Shown: positions 22,788 through 35,661, counted from the first letter of the stretch. The stretch is 64,000 nt of DNA from Rhizoctonia solani (GCF_016906535.1 NC_057372.1:2027501-2091500), one strand, 5' to 3'. A program made the numbers and translations. The notes: generated from the letters alone by a model not told the origin.

Positions 22788-23139
22788 GCCCGCTCTGGAA
22801 ATTCGGATTAACCTAGTTTATCTGGCTGAGGTTTGCCCTTGTACGGTGCGAGTGTCGGGCCCATGACGTCAAACACGATTATTCTGTATATAGAGATAAA
22901 ATAGCTGAATAAATACTGGAATAGAAGGCAGCAAAAGAGTGTGCTCGAGAGCAAAGCCGTGTTTTTCGAAATTTATAAACGAGACAGGTGTCGGAAAAAT
23001 GAAAAAGCATGGTAGGATGGGGACACACAAGCACAAACTGTGGCAGACGTCAAGGCGAGCGCGTCACAAGTACTTAGGACGACCACGACCGACTCGACAC
23101 GAGTGATAGACACTGATTGGCTGGGATGCTGGACACTAT
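22788..23139. other. Short intergenic region
   Basis: About 350 bp between the glycosyltransferase stop and the striatin start. No gene seen. An extra upstream striatin exon here cannot be excluded. Confidence 0.35.
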
Positions 23140-25833
23140 ATGCCATCTGGGATGATGGGTCGCGAGCAGGGGATGCAGGGCAATCCAATGCATCCGCAAC
23201 AGCAGCACATGCTGGGCCAGCCGCACCATCCCCAGCAGCCGCAGCCACACCATCCCATACAGCAGCCACCCCACCCACAGCAGCAGTTTGGCCCACAGCC
23301 ACAGCAAGGCCCGCCCCCCAATGGCCAGGACATGTCTCTTGCCACCGTGCTTCACTATCTCCAGTCCGAATGGCGCCGCTACGAACGGGAGCGCAACGAA
23401 TGGGAGATCGAGCGAGCCGAGATGCGCGTGAGTTTACTTGTCTCTTGTCTCCTTCAGGTGACCGACGTGTCCTAGGCGCGTATTGCGCTCCTCGAGGGCG
23501 AGAGACGCTCGTTTGACAATCTCAAGATTGATTGGACACGCCGCATAAAGATGCTCGAGTATGCCCTCAAGGTCGAGAGGTGCGTCCAGTATATTTCTAT
23601 CAATTTGTTCTCACATTGTCCCAGGACAAAACAGTCAACCAGCCCGCGACAGCCCAGTCCAACAAGGTCGCCTCGTTGCGCAAAGAGGACGATCCTGCAC
23701 CACTCAAGGAGGGAAGTGGGTCCAGTTCGCCACGTAGCGAAGGTACGTGGTCCTGTTATCTCCCATCACGCATATAATTTATCGCAGATCAGATATTCCT
23801 TTGCCTCCCGACGCGCGTGCTGGGGTCCTTGCTGGCGGTCAGCCCAACTCGCGACCACAGTCGATTGCCGGTCTCAATGGACTCGCATCTCAGTCCACGG
23901 CCAATCTGCTCGGTACAAAGATGACCGGCCGCGATCCCAAGTCGCGTGCGCGCAGCAAAGAGTATCTCAAACAATGTCTACAGGAAGTCAACTACCTCAC
24001 GTCCCCGCAAGCTGTTAACCCCCTTCCCAACCGTCCATTGGTTTCCCTTGGCCCCAACTCTACGCTTATCAGCACCGGCGCTCAGAATATGGGTCAGCAA
24101 GAAGGTCAGCATCACCAACAAGGCAGTATGCAGCAGCAACAACCTCAACATCATATGGCCAACACCAGCCCATCACTGTCGCCCTTCCCAATCTCCCGCC
24201 TTTCCCCTCCATGCCAGGGAACGAATCTAACCAGCATGGGGTGGTAATGATACTATCGGGCCCAACGGCCGACCGCGTAAACTTGTTCCAGAGGTCGGAA
24301 AGGAGTTTTCGACCTTGAACGGCGGTCTTGAGCCTAGTCTTATGCCCGAAAGCGTTGGTGCACCACGGGATCAGCCTACAGAGATCAAGAACAAGAGTGC
24401 TCCAGAATCTGGCGGTCAACCGCCTCAGAGCCAGCCCGACGTACCCACCTCTGCCCAGGAAGAGGAGCCTTTAGCTCCTATTCCTCTCGACGAACCCGAG
24501 CAAACCGCAGAACAGGAACCTCAAGTCGAAGAGGTCGAGTCTGCCGAGGAAGCCCCCAGACAACCTGCATCATCGGGAGGTGCTACAGCACTCGCCAATA
24601 TGTTTGGTGACGCAATCTAGTCACGGCGATTTTCCGTCCGGATGATCGAGGGGAGTGGAAGAGGCAACTGCAAGAGGCACATGATGAAGCTGTGAGAGCT
24701 GGAACCGCTGGAAGTGGTCTCGAAAACATCTCATTAAAGGACGAGTTCGATACTGATGATATGGACAACGCGGCAGAAGAGAGCGAAGACAAGACAAAAG
24801 TTTGGAAAACTCGCAAGACGCTCAGAAAGTGAGTAGGGCTTGTCGTGCCCGGTTGGAATTTGACCAACGTGTCGTCCAGTCATCTCGATGCGGTCCGGGC
24901 CGTGGCCTTCCACCCTAATGAAATGTGCCTGGCTAGCGGTGGTGATGATTTCACAGTCAAGATTTGGAGGCTTGATCCAGCCTCTTTAACGTCCAATTCG
25001 TGAGTTCCCGGTCGTACTTTTTTTTTCACGGAATTTTGGCTGAATTTGAGTCGCGCCATCAAGCCGTCAAGCTCAGCAGTCGGTTGACATTGAGCCTCAG
25101 CTCACGCTTCGTGGACATACAGCCGCGATTACATGTCTCGTCGCGTCCCCACGAGGACTCTTGTTCTCCGCTTCTATGGATGCGTCCATCCGTATTTGGG
25201 CATTCCCTCCCGAGTCCCTGCAGCCGTACGCGCCCTACGACCCGAGCTACTCTCGAGGTGAACTCGTAGGACACACCGACGTAGTTTGGGGCCTGGCCCT
25301 CGTCCGGGATGGAACATGGCTCGCAAGCGGCGGTGCAGACGGCATGGTTAAAGTTTGGGAAATCACCGAATCGGGTGGAAATCTTCGACTGACCTGGGGC
25401 TACAACGGCGCTGAAGCTGAGGCCGAACCGGAGGCCGAACCCGAGTCGGGAGAGACGATACCGGTCGTGGCCGTCGAGGGTATCAAGAGTGATCTACGCA
25501 AAGTTGCGGTGGCGTACGCAAATTGCATAGTCAAGGTGTTTGACATTGAGAATGGCAAAGAATTGGGTTCCCCACTAACTTTTGGCGAACTCGATGTGCA
25601 CACTGACACGGTCACGATTGTCCATTGATACGATTGGCTTCTCACTTGTCAGCGGCAGTCACGATGGCTCGATCCGATTCTGGGATATCCTAGGTTCCAA
25701 GACGTGCGTCCAGGAGATCAACGCCCACCGCGAAAAGAGCAACGAGGGCACGCTCGACGTGGTCTTCCACCCGAGCATGCCATTTATTGCGAGCGCGGGT
25801 GCGGACGGGGTAGTCAAAATCTATGCTTCATAA
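23140..25833 (+). CDS. Striatin-family WD40 scaffold (STRIPAK), several frameshifts
   Basis: Striatin is the PP2A B'''-type scaffold of STRIPAK, which controls hyphal fusion and sexual development in fungi. From ATG 23140 (first in-frame ATG after a TAG) comes a Met/His/Pro/Gln-rich head. Next is the caveolin-binding/coiled-coil striatin domain: [21 protein letters not shown], then [17 protein letters not shown] and [17 protein letters not shown]. The middle contains [20 protein letters not shown], also a family mark. The C-terminal WD repeats include [51 protein letters not shown] and [12 protein letters not shown], ending VVKIYAS. The frame slips near 24157, 24240, 24618 and 25615, each time with conserved sequence on both sides. 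Introns are short. Confident as to family; exact exon ends less so. Confidence 0.85.
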
Positions 25834-26446
25834 TACGCGTCGCAAGAGGGATTTTTTTTGTTACGATTCGTAATGTTGTTTGACGCGCATGTGTAGTTCA
25901 TAATCAAGGTAGCTGTGTGTTCCAACATTTCTCTGCTGTTGTGTTCAATTCAATCACGATTCCCACCGCCTACCTACCTACCCTACCCCCTCCTGGTTTG
26001 TTTCCATATGGCCTTGCAATTTTCCCCAGTGCGGCGGAGAGACGCGGTACATGTATATATTTTATCGTTTTCAAAAATAGTTGATTGTCTGGATATGCTG
26101 CGGTTGTTTGTTATTGAAGGAATGAATGCGGCTATAGTCGGATGAATAACTGGTTCCAATAGTATATGGACGTGTGTGGGGCAAATTACATTTCGACTAA
26201 GCGCCGGATGGCTCTGGCTGGCAATCGGTAGGTCTGTCGTTCCTGCAGTTGACAGCGAGGTCTTGTCCTCGGCCCAGACCTGATCTTCCTTGTTCTCAGG
26301 GCTACTCTTTGCATTTCCTTTGCCCACCTCGCCAGCTCTGGTTTGTTCGGCTCAAGTTTCGTGTCTATCTGGGTGAGATTATTATAATGTAAGTGGACGT
26401 CATTACATACTTGGATACGCGTTGGACGAGCAGCAGATAGACGGCC
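25834..26446. other. Intergenic, 3' UTR of striatin and promoter of HOOK
   Basis: About 610 bp. T-rich and C-rich tracts near 25850 and 25965-25990. No coding sequence recognised on either strand. Confidence 0.4.
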
Positions 26447-29400
26447 ATGCCGCCACCAGAAATTCAGCAAGAAAGCCAAGCGTTTATTTCTTGGTTATCG
26501 CTATTCAAACTCTCACGGCCCGTCACTTCGCTCGCCGACCTTGACGATGGAACTGTGCTCTTCGAGGTCCTCTCTCAGGTGTACGTACACGCCATCTCGC
26601 TCACTAACCCTCTCCTGACCCCCCTCCCCCCTCTCTCCTACTCCTTTCTAGTGACGAAGAATACTTTCACAATCCACCCCGTTCTCAGTCGTCCGAAAAC
26701 TGGGTGATCCGCTTTGGTCAGCTCAAACGACTCTTTCGTCTCATCACCCAATACTTTCGACGTCCTCCCCGACAAACAGCCGGCTCGAGTGCCCGACTTG
26801 CAGGCCATCGCCCAGAACCACGATGTCGTCCAGACCCTCGCGCTTTGCCGACTGACCATCGCGATTTCGGTCCAGAGCAAGAAGAACTCGGAGGTCATTG
26901 CCGGGATTCAAAAGTTGCCGCAGACGGAGCAGAGGTCGATCATGACTGCTATTGAAAAGGTGCGTCTGCGCGTGTATTTTCCTTTTCTTTTCTTTTTATG
27001 TGGTCTGGGCGATGGGCTTAATTTGGGCGTGCTGGGTGGTTAGGTCATGTCGAGGTTTACGGAACAGGAGCGTCGTGCGGGGGATACAACTATGACCGAG
27101 TGAGTGGGTCGTCGATTCTGGTTTTACATTTTATATTGATTTTACATTTTTCTTTCTTACGTTGGTCAGCGATGATCATTATTACCAGATGCAATTAGAA
27201 CGTAGTCGGGCGCTGGCTGAAAAAGAGACTCTGGAGAAAGTATACCAGCAACTTTTGGAGGAGCATAGGAGGCTGCAGACTGGCTATGTACGTCGGATTT
27301 CATATAGATTCTTGTCTCTTTTTATTAATGTGTTTGTTGGCAGGACGACGCTATCGCTGAAAAGGACGAATTGACATCCAGTGTAAGGGATATGCGAAGG
27401 CAAATGGACGACCGCCGTCAAGACAAGTCCGACGGCATAATGCGTGCAGAGATAGAGCGACTGCGCGCCGAGCTGTGGGTATGACTCCTCAATTGGTCGG
27501 GATTAAACTTTATATGTCTGTTTTTATTAGACAAAAGACCGAGGAGAATTTGAGTACGGCTGAAACGGAGGCTGAGCGACAGACTTCGGTCGTGAACGAT
27601 CTGACGCGCCGGGTGAGCTCTAATTGGTTCGAATTTTATTTGCCTTTGATCTGAAGGTGTGGTGATTTAGGTCGAGGAGTTGCAGGCCAAAGCCGACGAG
27701 GCGGCAAGGCTCAAGGACCAGGTTGACGAGTACGTATTGGGTATCATTATGATAATTTAGGTGTTGAACATTTGATAGGTACCGCCATGCTGCTGAAAAG
27801 TTGCACAAGACTGAGAATGTAATGGAAAAATACAAAAAGAAATTGGAGGAGAGTGCCGACCTCAGACGCACAGTCAAGGTAACGCAAAGGCGTAAATGTC
27901 GAGCTAAGTTTTGTTAACCGTAATGGCAGAGCCTGGAAGAGCAAAACGCAACCTTGGTTGACAAGAACGCTGCGCTCGAAGAGGAAAACCGTAAAGTGGC
28001 CGCATACAAGCCCCTGATGGAATCGTACAAAACTCAGATTTCCGAACTTGAGAGCAAGGTTTCTCAACGCAACGCCGATATCGAGGGAGTGAAGTTTGAA
28101 TTATCTCAGTCTCAGTCTCGACTGCGCCAGGCAATGGAAGAGCGGGCAAAAGATAGCGAAGCCCTCGAGCTTTACCAGGAACGCGTCCGGGAACTCGAGT
28201 TGGCAGCCGTCCCGAGACCCCGTATTCGCACTGCTAGTACCGATGATGTTTCAGTCCCTGTTTCGGAGCCTCAGACCCCGGCTTTACCGATAACTCCTGG
28301 CGACGATCTGGACACCACAGCCAGAGGCTTGGGCGGAGAGCTCAATGACGCGCTTACTGGAACGACCATGACGGATCTAAAGCTCCAAATCCGCGCCTTG
28401 AAGCGTGATTTGGAAGCTGCGCGAGCAGGTGGCGAAGAGCAGAGTAGGATATTGGTTCTCGAGAGCTTACTTGAAGATTCCCAACGCATGAAATCACGGT
28501 ACGAGGAGGACTATCTTACTGCTCATCGTGAGAAATTGGCTCTTCAGGCTCAACTAGAGGAAATTCGAAGCGGAAAGGCCGTTGGTGATGGGTGGGTAGT
28601 GATACTCTTATGAGGTTATAGTTGCTAATCCCTTTGTAGACCCGAGGCCGCTATCGCCTTGCGTCAGAGGCTGAACGAGACTATTGAACAGCTTGATACG
28701 CTCAGAAAGGAGCACGCTGAGCTTCAAGTCAAGTTTGAAACCCAGTTCAGAGATCTTACAATTGCCAAGTCTGATCGTACGTACTTTCTTCGTCCCTTTT
28801 CTTCGGCTGCTGAGATACTTTACAGTGAACCTTGTGAACAAGGACCAGCTCGAAATCCTTACTACCCTTCGCGAATCGGTCAACGAAGACAAAGCAGCGT
28901 TGGAGTCCGAAGCGGAGCGCCTCAAGGGACAAATAGTCGAGTTGAAGGACAAGAACAAGATGCAACTCGAGCAGGTAAACGCTCTCCTCATGGAGAAGAT
29001 TTCCCTGCAAAACGAAGGGATCGGTCAACGTGAGAAGATGCTTGAGCGTGAGCGCCACTTTGGGTGCGTTTCTCGCAGCGACCGTGATCTGAATTTGCGC
29101 TGGGCGGTCGATGTATACCCTGTGCGCTAACGTATTTGTACATTGACAGGGATCTACGAGCGAGTCTGGGAGGAAAGGAGCTACCAGAGGAGGCCAAGGC
29201 CAAGTTTTTGGCTCTTCACGAGGAGATGGTTCAGCTCAAAGAGCAACTCAAGACTTTGCAGGAGAAGTACCAGAAAGCTCGCGCAGTAAGTTTTCCATGG
29301 TTTTGCCGATGAACTTGTAGTGCTAAGTGTGTTTGCTTTTTTCAAGTTCATCAAAGACCAAGACAAGTTGTTCAAGGAGCAAAACAAATCGTCTGGAGGC

Positions 29401-29876
29401 CCAGTGAGTGAATTGGCACGTATCTTTGGTTCGTCATTGAGTGTCTCTGGTCAGGCTACCTTCGAGGAAGCGGAGAATCACAGGTCGCAGATGAAGATAC
29501 TGGAAGAAGAAGTGGAGCGCTACAAGGTTGGTGCACAGCTCGCCTGGCGTGCTTGTATGCTAACTCGATATGTACCTTTTCAGCGACTGCTCAGGGAAGC
29601 GGTCCAAAGGTATCAACAAGAGCAAACGCTCATGCTGGGTATCATTCAGCGACACGGCATGAATGTTACTCGCGGCCACCTCAAGCAGCCTCAACGCGCC
29701 GCGCCATCGAGTTGGCTCGGACAGCAGCGGAAGAATGTTAGTGACCTCTCAGCCCGCCCAATCTACCACTAACACTATTCACATATAGATTGGACAATCA
29801 TTGGTGAGCTGGGGTCGTAACCTTGGTAAACCTCTCGTACTCAAATGAACAATCTAAATTACAGCAGCGGCACTAG
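26447..29876 (+). CDS. HOOK-family dynein adaptor
   Basis: HOOK proteins link early endosomes to dynein and kinesin-3 and activate dynein. The N-terminus MPPPEIQQESQAFISWLSLF begins the HOOK (calponin-homology-like) domain, which continues with ADLDDGTVLFEVLSQV, ENWVIRFGQLKRLFRLITQY and NHDVVQTLALCRLTIAISVQ. After QQLLEEHRRLQ the rest is a long coiled coil (heptad Leu/Glu/Lys sequence from about 27160 to 29700) broken by a Pro-rich linker (VSEPQTPALPITPGDD). The C-terminus reads SSWLGQQRKN-IGQSL, then probably QRH, stop at 29876; an alternative without the last splice stops at 29848. About twelve short introns. One frameshift near 26757 (TACTTTCGACGTC; one T too many) within the HOOK domain. 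Confidence 0.85.
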
Positions 29877-30187
29877 TTACTTCCACATTCACTTCTTTCT
29901 TAACGCTTCCTCATGATCATTTATACCTCTGTCATTCTAGCGTACTTTTGACTATGTCCTTGCTAGTGTTTCCAGGATGATATTTATACTGTAGGGAATA
30001 AATATTGTATACGTCGTGCATGTCCTTGCGGGATCACATGAGAACCTCCTATTTAATGCCGAGTCGGCACCCCCTAAACACCCCGATCCCCTTTCCGGGC
30101 TTTATTTATTCTCTACGATTCTACTTCAAGCTCTGACGCCTTCTTTCTTTCCCTCGTCGCTCTTTATCATCCAGTAGATCTTACGAT
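29877..30187. promoter_or_regulatory. Alpha-amylase promoter region
   Basis: About 310 bp. A TATTTAA box lies at about 30050, followed by a CT-rich leader (30120-30180) typical of highly expressed fungal genes, then the amylase ATG. Specific regulator sites are not identified. Confidence 0.4.
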
Positions 30188-32291
30188 ATGATTTTACTTC
30201 CTTTAACACTGCTTTCAGCCTCATTCGTTTCCTCTTTCGCTGCTACGGCGGAGCAATGGAGGGGGCGTTCTATTTACCAGTACACTCCACTACTTTGCTG
30301 TTGGGAGCTATGAGAACTAATTCTATGTAGGATTATTACCGACCGCTTTGCTCTCCCTCTGGGCTCCAATATACCACCAGATGCCTGTGACCCCATGAAG
30401 CAGCGCTACTGTGGCGGGACGTGGAACTCGATCCGAGAAAACTTGGATTATATTCAGAACATGGGGTTCACCGCCATCTGGATTTCACCTGTGAATAAGA
30501 ACATTGAAGGGAGCACTGGTTATGGAGAATCGTACCACGGGTATTGGATTGAGGATATCTCTCAGTTGAATGCTCACTTTGGGACGGCTAATGATCTTAA
30601 AGCCCTTAGTGCCGAACTCCATGCACGCGGAATGTACCTTATGGTCGATATGGTAGTCAACAATGTTGTTGCGGCGGGAACTACTGAGCCGGATCTGTCT
30701 TCTTTCTTTTTCAAGCAGCCATCACAGTACCACCCCTACTGGTAGGTACTGATGTTCCTTGGGGGTTGGTTTTCCACTCAAGCGCCCGCATTAGCCCCGT
30801 GGACTACAAAAACCAAACCTCAATTGAGCAATGCTGGATGGGTGATACCAAAGTGGCCCTGGTGGATGTCAACACTGAGGACGAACAGGTTGTATCACAA
30901 TATGAGGGTTGGGTCGCCAACTTTGTGCAGGAGTATGGGATCGACGGCCTTCGTATTGACGCCGCCAAGCATATCCGTCGTGATTTTTGGCCGGGGTTTT
31001 GCGGTGCAGCTGGAGTATTTTGTATTGGTGAAGTCTACGGACCAGACATAAAGTAAGTCTAATCATATTGTACTAACAGTAGTACTAAATCTTTTGAGGC
31101 TCGGGGCTTCGTACCAAGGACCATTGGATTCAATTCTCAACTTTCCCCTGTATTACGGACTTGTTCAAGCATTCGGAGATCCCAAGGCCGCTAACATGAG
31201 CGCTCTCGTTTCTGTAATCTCCGATTCTCAGCACACTTTTAAGGTAACATGATCTCTGTTCTTCGCGCATACAGCTGGTACTTACACCATTCTAAAGGAT
31301 ACAGGGTTGCTTGGTAACTTTTTGGAGAACCATGATGTTCCACGGTGGTTCGGTCAACATAAAGACCCTCAAAGCCTCTAGTATGTTTTGATTCCTATTC
31401 TGACCTCTCTATGAGTCATAATTCTTGTATAGCAATGCTCTGGCATTTTCTTTTATGTATGACGGTATTCCTGTCGTCTACTATGGACAGGAGCAGTACT
31501 TTCAGGGGAGGGACGACCCAGCTAATCGTGAACCTCTGTGGCCATCTTATTACCTCAAAAACAATGCGACTCGGTTCATAGCATCCCTAAACCAGTTTCG
31601 AAACTTTCTAGTGGCAAGGTCTGCCGACCCAGATGATTTGGCGAGTCCTATATCCGATTGGCTGCACCAATCAACCCAAGTTCTCAGTCACACCGAGCAT
31701 GATATTGTACTCGCCCGGGGTCCCGTTATCAGTATCTTAACGGGGCGTGGATCAGCAGTGAGTGCAAATGCCTACGCAACTATCCTTCTCACCGAATTTC
31801 AAGGAATTCAATGCAAGTGCTTCAGTACTCAACTCTGGGTATCCAAGCGCGCAACCACTAACTGAGTACGTCAGGTTTATCTTCAACCGACTGCCTTCTG
31901 ATCCGACCTGTTTTTTTTAGTATCATTACATGCTCGGTCAGTCAATTTGACAAAATGCAAGACGCATTTATTTAATATTGTCGCCTAACCCGGCCGATAG
32001 CAATATGTCACAGGCGCGGGTGGCGCGTTGACGGTATCCTACGAAGACGGGGGCCATGCCGTGGTACGGATGTTGTGTTGGTGTTGTTTGTGCCACTGTT
32101 TGACTTTGATTTAGCTACTTATCCCGTCAGTCTATCTAACCAACTCTGGAGTATGCGGCAATCGAGTTCTCCAACCAGCGTCAAGAATCCAATCCTCGAA
32201 CTCGGGATCCAATTTGCGTCAACGCCTATCTTCTTCGTTTTCTTATTCCTTGGCCGTCCTCGGGCTGTTAGTAACCATCAACGGATTCTAA
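30188..32291 (+). CDS. Secreted GH13 alpha-amylase, probable GPI anchor
   Basis: Hydrolyses internal alpha-1,4 links of starch, outside the cell. The signal peptide MILLPLTLLSASFVSSFAATA is followed by AEQWRGRSIYQ-IITDRFAL as in TAKA-amylase. Catalytic motifs are all present: GLRIDAAKH (nucleophile Asp), GEVYGPD (acid/base Glu) and FLENHD (third Asp). Domain C (EFNASASVLNSGYPSAQPLT, then QYVTGAGGALTVSYEDGGHAV) is followed after an intron by LLIPSVYLTNSGVCGN. The C-terminus has a Ser-rich linker (SSNSGSN) and a hydrophobic end SYSLAVLGLLVTINGF, which looks like a GPI-attachment signal. About eight introns; the frame closes through all exons, unlike several genes just upstream. Confidence 0.88.
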
Positions 32292-32823
32292 CCCAGCGCA
32301 CCTCGCTGTTGCTACGCGTTCACCGTCTTTACTCCTTTATTGCTATCTGAACCGCTATCTCAAGTAATTTGTATCAATGAAGTACTGTGTGATAGTCTAG
32401 TTTCATCAGGTGTCAACATTCAGCCAATTCGACCGAGCGCATGCGCTGTCGGCTATCATGAATTTGGAAACGCATGGGATATTCTTCAATCAAATACTCG
32501 AAATGCCCGAACTTTCTTGGTGTTTAAGAGCCTACCAGCCGGCTTCAAGGTTAGGGTTGAGGCGGATCAAAGCAACATGATGCGCGCCTAGAGCATCCGA
32601 AAACCTCTCTGGTCGGAATCTGCCATTAAGGTCAGTAGATAAAGGCTGAAGTGCGCGGAGGGATGAACAGCATACCTGGCTTGTATCCTCGTCATTTTGT
32701 GGTGAGTGTGTAACCTTGATGAGTGACAGTACAAGGGCTGACATCGGATGACTCTAAAGAATATTACATTCTTTTAGCTTACACGCTCCTTTATTATATA
32801 TTTGTTAAGCACGCCAGCAAGCT
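32292..32823. other. Intergenic
   Basis: About 530 bp. An open frame at 32340-32591 shows no recognisable motif and starts at a non-ATG codon; not called. Nothing else seen. Confidence 0.35.
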
Positions 32824-33515
32824 ATGAGCACTGCTGCACCGTTAGTTGCGCGGGTCGTAGTACCGGATTCTCAATCTCGTTCCCCTCGGGTCTTTATTCC
32901 ACTATTCATAGTGAGCGGTGAGCTCATTTCCTTCAAACCATATCAATATATCATTATTTACCTGCTTTCACAGGGCTCCTCGTATGTGGAATCACTGTGT
33001 ATCTTGTCTTCAAACTCTTCTTTCGACTCCAAAAACTTAGGGATGAGAAACGCTCTGAGAGCCTGAAACAGGAACTAGAGTCGGGAATTGACCATTCTTC
33101 AGTAACCTGCTGTGGCACGGTCGAAAAATCGAAAGATTTAAAGTTGCCCCTGACCACGTTCGAGTCAGAGGTTGAAGAAATCGCCAACCACCACGCTATC
33201 CTATCTTATGACATGTTCCCGCCCTCTCCAAGTACAGATATATCTCCTGCCCGCAGGTCGTCGTCCATCTTCTTTCGTAGCGAGTCATTGCCCCCACCTG
33301 CTCGAGCGCTCTTGTACCCCCCGTCACCGAGGCGAGCGTCAATTCCGGCAATATGGAGCAACCCGCGTTCGAAATGGACGGATGAAAATCAGGGAGGATA
33401 TTCAGGGAAGGCTCGGTACCCATCTAACAGGCCTGCAACTAGTCCACTTCAAATCTCTGGAGAACGCTTGCCAGAGGAAAACCTTCAAGCTAGACGGAGT
33501 GTCACTTTATTCTAA
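32824..33515 (+). CDS. Small single-pass membrane protein, unknown function
   Basis: Two exons: MSTAAPLVARVVVPDSQ starts at 32824 and ends in IPLFIVS; an intron of about 56 nt (near 32920-32974) joins in phase to GLLVCGITVYLVFKLFFRL, giving one continuous hydrophobic segment of about 25 residues. The tail is basic then Ser/Pro-rich (FPPSPSTDISPARRSSS; LYPPSPRRASIP), ending ARRSVTLF. Total about 210 residues. A transmembrane helix with a long disordered cytosolic tail is all that can be said; I do not recognise the family. The open frame through the join supports a real gene. Confidence 0.55.
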
Positions 33516-34554
33516 TTGTATGAATCCATATCAACTGAAATGCCCACCAAGATCCGAACCTATACGACGGAAGCAAACTTTCCTCGGGTATTTTACTGAG
33601 TCTAGGTTTACAGTGTCTGTAAAAATATGCAGATGGACTCTCGGACTTATTCTTATTCGCCTATAGCTATTTGGGAGCTAGTACTTGGACTGTGAGCCAG
33701 CGTCATATCTTCACCTTGCGTAATGTTGTACATATACATAACTCCAGATATTGGCTGTATATCGAGTTAGGCCGCTCCATACCGTTGTCTATACAATCGT
33801 TACTCTTATATTCGTCAGGTACAGTATCTGGGACAATCAATAAACATATACGGACTTCTCTTGTTACATGTAATTGCTGGTAGCGTATGGGCTACATGTA
33901 GCGTTATAATACCTTGGCGTAGAAATCTAATTAGCACGCTTGATAGCACTATAACTACGTCTGCACTCTGAAAAACCTACTCATTGACCGGGAAAAGAGC
34001 TATTCATTCCTCAAATTAAACACAGTAGATTCTCACTATATGCTATTATCGAGTTCGAGGCATACGCAGAAAACAGTAATTCTATCGGTTTTGCAATTTC
34101 CCCAGCCAGTCTCCCAGCTGCCTAGTTATTTTTGAGCTCCCAAGCATTACGCCACCGTTGTATATGTCAGTTTGACTTGACGTTATGTGGCATTGATGTC
34201 CTCAAGAGTTTGGGCACGTGTATGGTGGTACCCTAAGTTCACGTCGACTTCAGAAGGCTCATGCGAGCACTGGTGTCCATGAGATTTAGTACGTGACTGA
34301 AGTGGGTCATGACGAGAACGATCACCATGCTTCCTGACAATCACGATACTGGGAGAGCGTGGCGCACTGGATGTCGCGAACTCTGAACATTTATTACGAC
34401 CGGACCGTACACATCTATAGGCACATGTATACACGAACGATTACTTGTGAACTTGCACCTCCAGAGATTCTCTCAACAAAATGTAAGAATGCATTTCTGA
34501 ACAACAGAAGGGTACTAGTGTAACGTATACTGATCGATCTAGTCCACGAGCACA
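33516..34554. other. Intergenic, AT-rich, nothing recognised
   Basis: About 1 kb between the membrane-protein gene and the 3' end of the pectate lyase gene. Many stops in all frames, no conserved motif, no repeat that I can see. Confidence 0.4.
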
Positions 34555-35479
34555 TCAGAATTTGCAGCTTGAGGATAACCAACCATTAGCTGTAGCTCAC
34601 AACATACGACAGACGATTGCGAACTTACTTGGCGTTGGACTGATTCTGAGTCAGCCTAACAGGCTCGTTTCCATTGTTAGTACCCCGGAAGGTGTCGCAT
34701 ACAGACGTCACACTCGTGTACGCGTTCGTCTTCGTGTCGATCGTAGCCACATCTCCATAGTTCGAGTTCACACCCGCGATAAGCTTGCCGTTGCGAGCGA
34801 TTACGTTGCTGATCGTGACCTCACGCTTGACCTGAGTGGAGCAGTTGCCGCACGAGCGGTAGAGCTTGCCGAAGTCCTGGACGCAGTACGAGTCGATGTC
34901 AACAACACCTGCACCGTTGTGCCTTACAACAACGTCAGGAGCACTCTTCGCGCCTCCGCCGGTGATGGTGGTTTTGCCAGAGCTCTGGCGGAGAATGATA
35001 GCTTCTTCGCAAACTTCTTCGAACCATACGTTACGGATCGTGCAAGCCCCCGAGCATCGAATGCCTGTTTGCTGGTCTGCACCAATAACGACATTACTGT
35101 GGGTGTATGCATAAGTATATCTCAGTATATATAAACTAGGGACCTACGCGATGGTTGCACCCGGCTCGAGGATAAACACTGGGCTCGGGGTGCCAACGTC
35201 AGGAGCACCGTTGCACTTTATTCCACGGCCATAACGGAGGTTTTTACCTGGTAGCCAGTAAATAAACACTATGTAGAAAATCAAACAACTCGTATGCCAC
35301 TTACCGTCAAAGGTTTCGCCAGCCTTGATTGTGCGCGGGGCAGAGAGCTTGACGTTGGTCGACGCAGATGGGTTGGGGAACGAGCAGCTGGCGGCACGCT
35401 TGTCTGAAGGAGCGGCAACGGCGGCATGGGCGAGAACACCGACGATAGCGGCAAGAGCGGCGAAGGAGAACTGAACCAT
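34555..35479 (-). CDS. PL3 pectate lyase, copy A1
   Basis: Secreted enzyme cleaving de-esterified pectin by beta-elimination. Reads leftward from ATG 35479. The signal peptide MVQFSFAALAAIVGVLAHA is followed by a Lys-Arg site (SDKR) and a Cys-bearing mature start. Exon 2 reads KNLRYGRGIKCNGAPDVG and FILEPGATI; exon 3 reads NVVIGADQQTGIRC, CTIRNVWFEEVCEEA and VVRHNGAGVVDIDSYCVQDF, then LYRSCGNCSTQVKREV and AGVNSNYGDVATI. The last exon supplies only NCKF and stop. Order and motifs match polysaccharide lyase family 3. Coding sequence is intact. It is head-to-head with copy A2 at 43956, now separated by a transposon. A TATAAA box lies on the minus strand at 35556-35561, about 80 bp before the ATG. 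Confidence 0.9.
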
Positions 35480-35661
35480 TGGAAAGAATGTAGTTAAGGA
35501 CGAGTGTGAGTGTAGTATACTAATGATATGATGAGAGTTAGGAGGTTATTCTCTCTTTATATGTGCATTTCTGGGTTCAATTTTTTGTGTTGATGAGAGC
35601 AGCGCGTTGTCGCCAAGCGGAACAGTCACAAGAGCCAGCAAAAATCACCCGCGGGCAATAT

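Noticed and set aside
23074..23355. Minus-strand frames rich in Cys/Trp/Gly opposite the striatin head
   Set aside because: Mirror of CAG/CCA repeats coding for Gln, Pro and His on the plus strand.
32095..32250. Apparent frameshift near the 3' end of the alpha-amylase
   Set aside because: An intron ending in ATTTAG before CTACTTATCCC restores a continuous frame to the stop at 32291, so no frameshift is needed.
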